Shown here piece after piece: positions 59,539-64,000 of a stretch of 64,000 nt of DNA. Where the stretch lies: contig NZ_RXLO01000002.1 in NCBI RefSeq assembly GCF_003958645.1, forward strand, positions 496,001-560,000, written 5' to 3'. Origin of the DNA: Chitinophaga rhizosphaerae. Lineage in GTDB: Bacteria; Bacteroidota; Bacteroidia; Chitinophagales; Chitinophagaceae. The notes beneath the pieces were generated by a model. It ran no database searches. It was not told the origin of the DNA and saw only the letters and a list, made by a program, of their open reading frames with translations. The position numbers and the translations under genes are program-made. The stretch's first letter is position 1; each line of letters starts with the position of its first letter.

Positions 59539-61359
59539 ATGTTGCGCAGCTTATTTTTCCTCCTGCCGGGATTGCTTTTTTTCCACCCCGTTTTTCCGGA
59601 CGCCCCGCGCCCGGGAATCCCGCCGCAAAAGATCGCGTATCCTTTGCTGCTGGAAGATCCCGGGAAACAGCTCACGATCAGCGACGTAGTGGCGCGCAGC
59701 GGGGATTTCAAGCGATCTGCGGATGCGGTAGCCGTTCCCGGCGCCACTTCCTCGGCATGGTGGGTGAAGTTCGATGTAGAAAACCCGGTGGATGAAACGC
59801 TGTATCTCTCCATCGCTTCGGCGGGGCTGCAGGAGATCGATCTCTATCATGAAACCATTCCCGGGCAATTCAGCAACGTCCGCTACCGTTCGGGCGCTGC
59901 GGGAGACGGGCGTATCATCCAATCCAACATGCCCCTGTTGCCGATGCACGCGCCGCCGGCAAAGCGCACCACCTATTATCTCCGGGTAACCGGCAACGCC
60001 GTGATGCGCCTGCGCATGGAAGTGGCGGCCATCGAATATCACCTCGAAACACAGCACGAAGACGATTTCATCCACGGTATTTTCTACGGCATCCTGTTGG
60101 CGCTGATGATCTACAACCTCTTCGCCTTCATCACCCTCCGCGATATTTCCTACCTGCTATACGTATTGTACATCCTCTTTTCCGGCCTGTCCACCCTCGT
60201 CCTCAACAACTACATTGCCGTCTTCTTTCCCAGCGCACGCTGGCTCAACGAAATGACGACCGTGCTGCCCGGCGGGATGCTGTTCGGCGTGTTGTTCACC
60301 AACACTTTCTTACGGGTGAAAGAACACGCGCCGCTGGTGCACAAACTGCGCGTTCCGCTAACCGTGTTCCTCATCGCCATCCCGGTGATGGCCCTTTTCG
60401 TTCCCTGGCCGGTGATGTACATCGTTTTGGAGGCCGCGATTTACGTCACCTTCGCATATTGGCTCGCGGCGGGCATTTCAGTGTATGTGAAAGGGTTCCC
60501 GCCGGCCGTGTATTTCCTGGCGGGATTCGGATTGCTCATCGTATTCGGCGTGGTATATAACCTGCGGGACAACGGATTGCTGCCCGATAACGCATTCACG
60601 CGGCATGCGGCGCAATTGGGCACGGCGCTGGAAGCGATCATCCTTTCGTGGGCGCTCACCAGCAAGCTGAATTTCTACAAACGCGCGAAAGAAGCCCTCC
60701 AGCTCCAGGCGATGGAACAAAGCAGCGCGTTCTCCAAAGAAATGATCCGCATGCAGGAACACGAACGCAAGCGTATCGCGTCGGAGCTGCACGACAGTGT
60801 GGGCCAGCAGCTCATCCTCATCAAAAACCGGCTGCTCCTCCTGCGCAACAAAACCGAAAACGACGCGCAGTCCATTTCCGGGGACATCGCCGGGAACGTG
60901 GCGGATACCATCCAGGAAATCCGGAATATTTCCTACTCCCTGCGGCCTTACCAGATGGAAATGATGGGCCTTACCCAAAGCATCCAGAGCCTGGCGGAAG
61001 AAACCGGCGACGGCGCCAACATCTTGATGGACGCAGGGATCGACAATATCGACCATCTTTTTTCCCCCGAAAACGAAATCAATATCTACCGCATCGTGCA
61101 GGAATTGCTGAACAACATGGTGAAGCATTCCGGCGCCACACGCTGCACCCTGCGCGTGCACCGGGCCATTTGGCTGATAAAGATCGTGGTGACGGACGAT
61201 GGGGTCGGTTTCGGGAACGCGAACGAAAACGGCTTCGGCCTGCTGAGCATCCGTGAGCGCGTGCAGATCATGGGCGGCCAGTTCATCATTCACCCCGGCG
61301 AGGGCAAGGGCGCGGCGCTCTCCGTCAACATTCCCATTTCGTATCATGAAAACACTTGA
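59539..61359 (+). CDS. 7TMR-DISM sensor histidine kinase (HisKA_3)
   Basis: 606 residues. Signal-like start, an exterior 7TMR-DISM extracellular domain (about 30-165), seven membrane segments (about 172-365), then KEMIRMQEHERKRIASELHD with the phospho-acceptor His near residue 418, and the ATPase with VQELLNNMVKHSGA (N box), DDGVGFG and GFGLLSIRERV (G boxes). Its stop overlaps the response regulator start by 14 bases. The ligand is unknown; DISM-type domains often sense carbohydrates. Confidence 0.93.
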   Translation: MLRSLFFLLPGLLFFHPVFPDAPRPGIPPQKIAYPLLLEDPGKQLTISDVVARSGDFKRSADAVAVPGATSSAWWVKFDVENPVDETLYLSIASAGLQEIDLYHETIPGQFSNVRYRSGAAGDGRIIQSNMPLLPMHAPPAKRTTYYLRVTGNAVMRLRMEVAAIEYHLETQHEDDFIHGIFYGILLALMIYNLFAFITLRDISYLLYVLYILFSGLSTLVLNNYIAVFFPSARWLNEMTTVLPGGMLFGVLFTNTFLRVKEHAPLVHKLRVPLTVFLIAIPVMALFVPWPVMYIVLEAAIYVTFAYWLAAGISVYVKGFPPAVYFLAGFGLLIVFGVVYNLRDNGLLPDNAFTRHAAQLGTALEAIILSWALTSKLNFYKRAKEALQLQAMEQSSAFSKEMIRMQEHERKRIASELHDSVGQQLILIKNRLLLLRNKTENDAQSISGDIAGNVADTIQEIRNISYSLRPYQMEMMGLTQSIQSLAEETGDGANILMDAGIDNIDHLFSPENEINIYRIVQELLNNMVKHSGATRCTLRVHRAIWLIKIVVTDDGVGFGNANENGFGLLSIRERVQIMGGQFIIHPGEGKGAALSVNIPISYHENT

Positions 61360-62002
61360 TATCCTTATTGCCGACGACCATCCGATTTTCCTCAAAGGCC
61401 TTCGGGAAGTGATCGAATCCGGCGGCGATTTCCGCGTCATTTACCAGGCCGCCAACGGCCGCGATGCGGCAGAAGGCATCCGGTCCAAACGGCCAGACGT
61501 TGCCATTCTCGACATCGACATGCCGGAGCTGAACGGGCTCCAGGTGGCAGAGGAGGCCTTGCTTCACCAGCCGGAGCTGCCTATCGTGCTGCTGACCATG
61601 CACAAAGTGAAAGACGCTTTCATGAAAGCCCTGGAGATCGGCATCATGGGGTATGTGCTGAAAGAAAATGCGGTGGTGGATGTTATCCACGCCATCCATT
61701 CGGTAGCGGCGGGGAACGCGTACATCAGTCCGGAGATGTCTACCTTCCTGCTGCGGCAAAAGCACAAATCGCCTACCGGCGCGGTGGAAATGATGGCCAT
61801 GCTTACGCCTTCGGAGTTCCGGATCATCCACCTGGTGGCGGCTTACAAGTCGAGCCGGGAGATCGCCGAAGAGCTGGGCATCAGCGAAAAAACGGTGAGC
61901 AACCACAGGATGAACATTACACGGAAGTTATCGCTTTCCGGGAAAAACAGCTTGTTGCGGTTCGCCATCGAGGCTACGGGCGTGCGCAAATCCCCGTTTT
62001 AG
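61346..62002 (+). CDS. NarL/FixJ-family response regulator
   Basis: 218 residues starting inside the kinase gene (MKTLDILIADDHPIFLKGLR). Acidic pocket DDH, phospho-acceptor VAILDIDMPEL (D54), Thr in VLLTMHKVKD and Lys in YVLKENA. LuxR-type HTH: LTPSEFRIIHLVAAYKSSRE then IAEELGISEKTVSNHRMNI. Confidence 0.93.
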   Translation: MKTLDILIADDHPIFLKGLREVIESGGDFRVIYQAANGRDAAEGIRSKRPDVAILDIDMPELNGLQVAEEALLHQPELPIVLLTMHKVKDAFMKALEIGIMGYVLKENAVVDVIHAIHSVAAGNAYISPEMSTFLLRQKHKSPTGAVEMMAMLTPSEFRIIHLVAAYKSSREIAEELGISEKTVSNHRMNITRKLSLSGKNSLLRFAIEATGVRKSPF

Positions 62003-62059
62003 AGGCAGAACAATATCGGGGGTTGGTTTGTATTAATGGTAACCAAAATTCAAACCCAC

Positions 62060-62767
62060 ATGGAAATCAAGTCTTCCACCAAGTATTTTGCGGAAATGAT
62101 CGGCACGTTCGCCCTGGTATTTTTTGGGTGCGGCGCGGCCGTGGTATCGGGGGTGAGCGCCTCCGGGCCTGCGGGTATCGGGTTGCTGGGGATCGCTTTC
62201 GCTTTCGGGCTGGCGGTGCTCGTGATGTGTTACGCGATCGGGGGCATCTCGGGCTGCCATATCAATCCCGCCATTACCATCGCCATGCTGACCGCCGGCA
62301 AGATCAAGGCGGCCGACGCGCTGGGGTACATCATCGCCCAATGCATCGGCGCAGTGATCGCCGCATGGGTGTTGTGGACCATCCAGAAAGGGCTTCCAGG
62401 CTGGCAACTCGGCGAATGGGCCCTGGGCTCCAACGGCTGGGGCGAAGGGTACGGCGCAGGATATAACACCGCCTCGGCGTTCGTAGCCGAAGCAGTGCTC
62501 ACCTTCCTGTTCCTGTTCGTGATCTTCGGCGCTACCGGCAAATGGGGCAACGGCACCACCGCCGGCGTCGCCATCGGTCTTACCCTCACCTGCATCCACC
62601 TTTTCTGCATTCCCATCACGGGCACTTCCGTTAACCCCGCCCGCAGCCTCGGCCCCGCCATCTTCGCCGGCGGCAACGCCCTTTCGCAGCTCTGGCTCTT
62701 CATCGCAGCCCCCATCGTTGGCGGCATCGCCGCGGCGCTCGTTTGGCGCGCGATGGACAAATCCTAA
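62060..62767 (+). CDS. aqpZ: Aquaporin Z-type water channel
   Basis: From the ATG at 62060 (MEIKSSTKYFAEMIGTFALV), 235 residues with six membrane helices and two NPA half-helices: SGCHINPAITIAML and TGTSVNPARSLGPAIFA. The residues around the selectivity filter (Cys and His close to ITGTSVNPAR, GCHINP) indicate a water-selective channel. The loop between the fifth and sixth half is longer than in E. coli AqpZ (QKGLPGWQLGEWALGSNGW). Confidence 0.93.
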   Translation: MEIKSSTKYFAEMIGTFALVFFGCGAAVVSGVSASGPAGIGLLGIAFAFGLAVLVMCYAIGGISGCHINPAITIAMLTAGKIKAADALGYIIAQCIGAVIAAWVLWTIQKGLPGWQLGEWALGSNGWGEGYGAGYNTASAFVAEAVLTFLFLFVIFGATGKWGNGTTAGVAIGLTLTCIHLFCIPITGTSVNPARSLGPAIFAGGNALSQLWLFIAAPIVGGIAAALVWRAMDKS

Positions 62768-62825
62768 GCATCATTACCCATATAATTAAGTATTACTACC
62801 GGTGCGGCAAGGTTCTTGCCGCACT

Positions 62826-62833
62826 TATTTTTG
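62826..62833 (+). promoter_or_regulatory. -7 promoter box of the cupin gene
   Basis: TATTTTTG matches TAnnTTTG, 33 bases upstream of the ATG at 62866; it decides that start against the longer frame. Confidence 0.6.
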
Positions 62834-62865
62834 CTGCCGTACAAAGACCTCAAAACCGCGCGATC

Positions 62866-63438
62866 ATGGTACGGCAGGGATCCGTTATTTACAACCCTTA
62901 CAACCAGGAGCAGTTCACTTTTCTCCAAACACACGCCAGCACCGGCGGCGCTTACCTCCAGATCGCCGCTGTGGTAGGCCCCGGCGGTGAAACGGCTTGC
63001 GGCGCCCATCGCCACCGCCACCCGCTGCAGGAAGAAAAGTTCATCGTTCATTCCGGCAGCCTGTGGATGGAAGCCGGCAACACGTCGCGGTTGTACCACG
63101 CGGGCGACCAGGTAGTGATACCCCCCGGCACCGCGCATGCATGGCGCAACGGCAGTCTTACGGAGCCACTGCATTTCACTTACGAGATCGCACCCGCCAT
63201 GCAGTGGGAAAGTATTCTCGAAACATTATGGTCGTTATCACAGAAAGGCGCTTTCAACCGCAGGGGCATCCCCTGCTTCCTGCAACTGGCGGCTACCTTG
63301 CACCGGTATCCGGACCATTGCTACATGGCCGGCGTTCCGGTAACGCTGCAGAAATGGGCGTTCCGCCTGTTGGCAGTATTGGCGAAATGGCTGGGGTACC
63401 GGCCATTCCACAAGTATCGCGGAGTGGGAGGATTATGA
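62866..63438 (+). CDS. Cupin-domain protein
   Basis: 190 residues. A single cupin barrel: ACGAHRHRHPLQEEKFIVHS (metal ligands H, H, E) and the second motif GDQVVIPPGTAHAWRNG (His), then a C-terminal helical tail with aromatic membrane-like segment (KWAFRLLAVLAKWLGYRPFH). Substrate unknown; this resembles small cupins in Bacteroidetes of unknown role, possibly associated with the membrane. Confidence 0.85.
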   Translation: MVRQGSVIYNPYNQEQFTFLQTHASTGGAYLQIAAVVGPGGETACGAHRHRHPLQEEKFIVHSGSLWMEAGNTSRLYHAGDQVVIPPGTAHAWRNGSLTEPLHFTYEIAPAMQWESILETLWSLSQKGAFNRRGIPCFLQLAATLHRYPDHCYMAGVPVTLQKWAFRLLAVLAKWLGYRPFHKYRGVGGL

Positions 63439-63541
63439 TGCAACCTGTTTTCAGTCGCACGATAAGTTTATTAAAGACGCTTCTATGAAGAGATGGTATG
63501 GCTGGAACGTGATCCGGTCTTATCAATGAAGCCGAAACAAG

Positions 63542-63570
63542 GCCGCGCTGTTTCCAGCGCGGCTCTTTTT
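63542..63570 (+). terminator. Rho-independent terminator after the cupin gene
   Basis: GCCGCGCTG and CAGCGCGGC form a 9-bp perfect stem with a TTTC loop, followed by TCTTTTT. Confidence 0.88.
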
Positions 63571-63577
63571 ATCATCG

Positions 63578-64000
63578 TCAAATCGCTTCCTTCACACCGG
63601 CCCTCACCGCTTTCGCAGCTTCGACCATATTGCGGAGCGCGGCTTCCGTTTCGGGCCACCTCCGGGTTTTCAGGCCACAGTCCGGGTTCACCCAGATGTT
63701 GCGTGCCGGCAGATATTCGGCGGCCTTGCGCAGGAGAAATTCCATTTCGGCTACAGACGGCACCCGCGGCGAATGGATGTCGTACACACCGGGCCCGATC
63801 TCGTTCGGATATTTGAAATCCGCGAAAGCCTCCAGCAATTCCATTTGCGACCGCGACGTTTCGATCGTGATCACATCTGCGTCCATCTCCGCGATGTGGC
63901 GGATGATGTCGTTGAAATCGCTGTAGCACATGTGCGTGTGGATCTGTGTTCCGTCCTGCACGCCCGATGCGGAGACGCGGAAGGCGCGCACGGCCCAGTC
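63578..64000 (-). CDS. metE: Cobalamin-independent methionine synthase, C-terminal part
   Basis: The frame is open to the right window edge; the last 140 residues are visible. It transfers a methyl group from methyl-tetrahydropteroyl-triglutamate to homocysteine. The zinc-binding residues are present: [13 protein letters not shown] (His and Cys) and [10 protein letters not shown] (Cys), along with [11 protein letters not shown] and [16 protein letters not shown]. It ends normally at [10 protein letters not shown]. Convergent with the cupin gene, with a terminator between. Confidence 0.95.
   Translation of the reverse strand, partial: DWAVRAFRVSASGVQDGTQIHTHMCYSDFNDIIRHIAEMDADVITIETSRSQMELLEAFADFKYPNEIGPGVYDIHSPRVPSVAEMEFLLRKAAEYLPARNIWVNPDCGLKTRRWPETEAALRNMVEAAKAVRAGVKEAI

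Noticed and set aside
62743..62866. Longer start of the cupin gene
   Set aside because: It overlaps the aquaporin end and lies before the promoter box at 62826; the ATG at 62866 fits the family start.
1..64000. CRISPR arrays and IS transposases
   Set aside because: No regularly spaced short repeats with unique spacers and no transposase-like frame were found; mobile DNA here is integrase- and mobilization-type.

Overview
The window comes from a member of the Bacteroidetes, most likely a Chitinophaga-like member of the Chitinophagaceae. This is inferred from Bacteroidetes-type -7 promoter boxes (TAnnTTTG) in front of many genes, secreted DUF6443/RHS proteins, the LuxR-type two-component style, and family assignments such as DUF3892, DUF4407 and DUF6326. 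No database search was possible, so all names rest on motifs and family knowledge.

Region 1 (1-29,100) is a genomic island built at a tRNA-Asp gene. A roughly 80-105 bp sequence starting at the tRNA 3' end (acceptor end, rho-independent terminator and a following AT-rich stretch) recurs as imperfect direct repeats at about 381, 11345, 20126, 20744, 28277 (partial) and 29022. These look like att sites left by successive integrations. Between them lie: a mobilizable element with a stand-alone reverse transcriptase preceded by a hairpin-rich leader, excisionase, MobC-like and relaxase genes, a 582-residue protein with a HEPN-type motif, an Xre/ParS-type antitoxin and a tyrosine recombinase; an RHS toxin with its likely immunity gene and a divergent RHS-like partner; a one-gene cassette; and a decayed RHS toxin with an intact immunity-like gene and a RES-domain gene. 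The last stretch holds a glycosyltransferase/OmpA pair cut off by the decayed RHS gene and the N-terminal remnant of a second integrase. The first integrase and a P-loop-ATPase-like gene are truncated at the same junction near 9447.

Region 2 (29,250-39,440) is accessory chromosome. It has a tight minus-strand operon (HNH protein, unknown protein, DUF4407 membrane protein, HsdR-N-type nuclease, DUF3892 protein), two small Cys-containing proteins, a TPR histidine kinase and response regulator preceded by two short terminator-bounded transcripts, one encoding a 48-residue Asn-rich secreted peptide, then hypothetical genes and a Crp/Fnr regulator.

Region 3 (39,880-46,531) is a complete type I Wadjet anti-plasmid system, jetA-jetB-jetC-jetD, in a compact operon.

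Region 4 (46,600-64,000) is metabolic chromosome: a LacI regulator with a perfect palindromic operator, divergent from myo-inositol oxygenase and an SSS-family symporter; a GH43 glycosidase; a trans-4-hydroxyproline catabolic operon (deaminase, ketoglutarate semialdehyde dehydrogenase, epimerase, FAD oxidase, AraC regulator); a fucosyltransferase-like gene; a 7TM-type histidine kinase with NarL-type regulator; aquaporin; a cupin; and the C-terminal end of metE.
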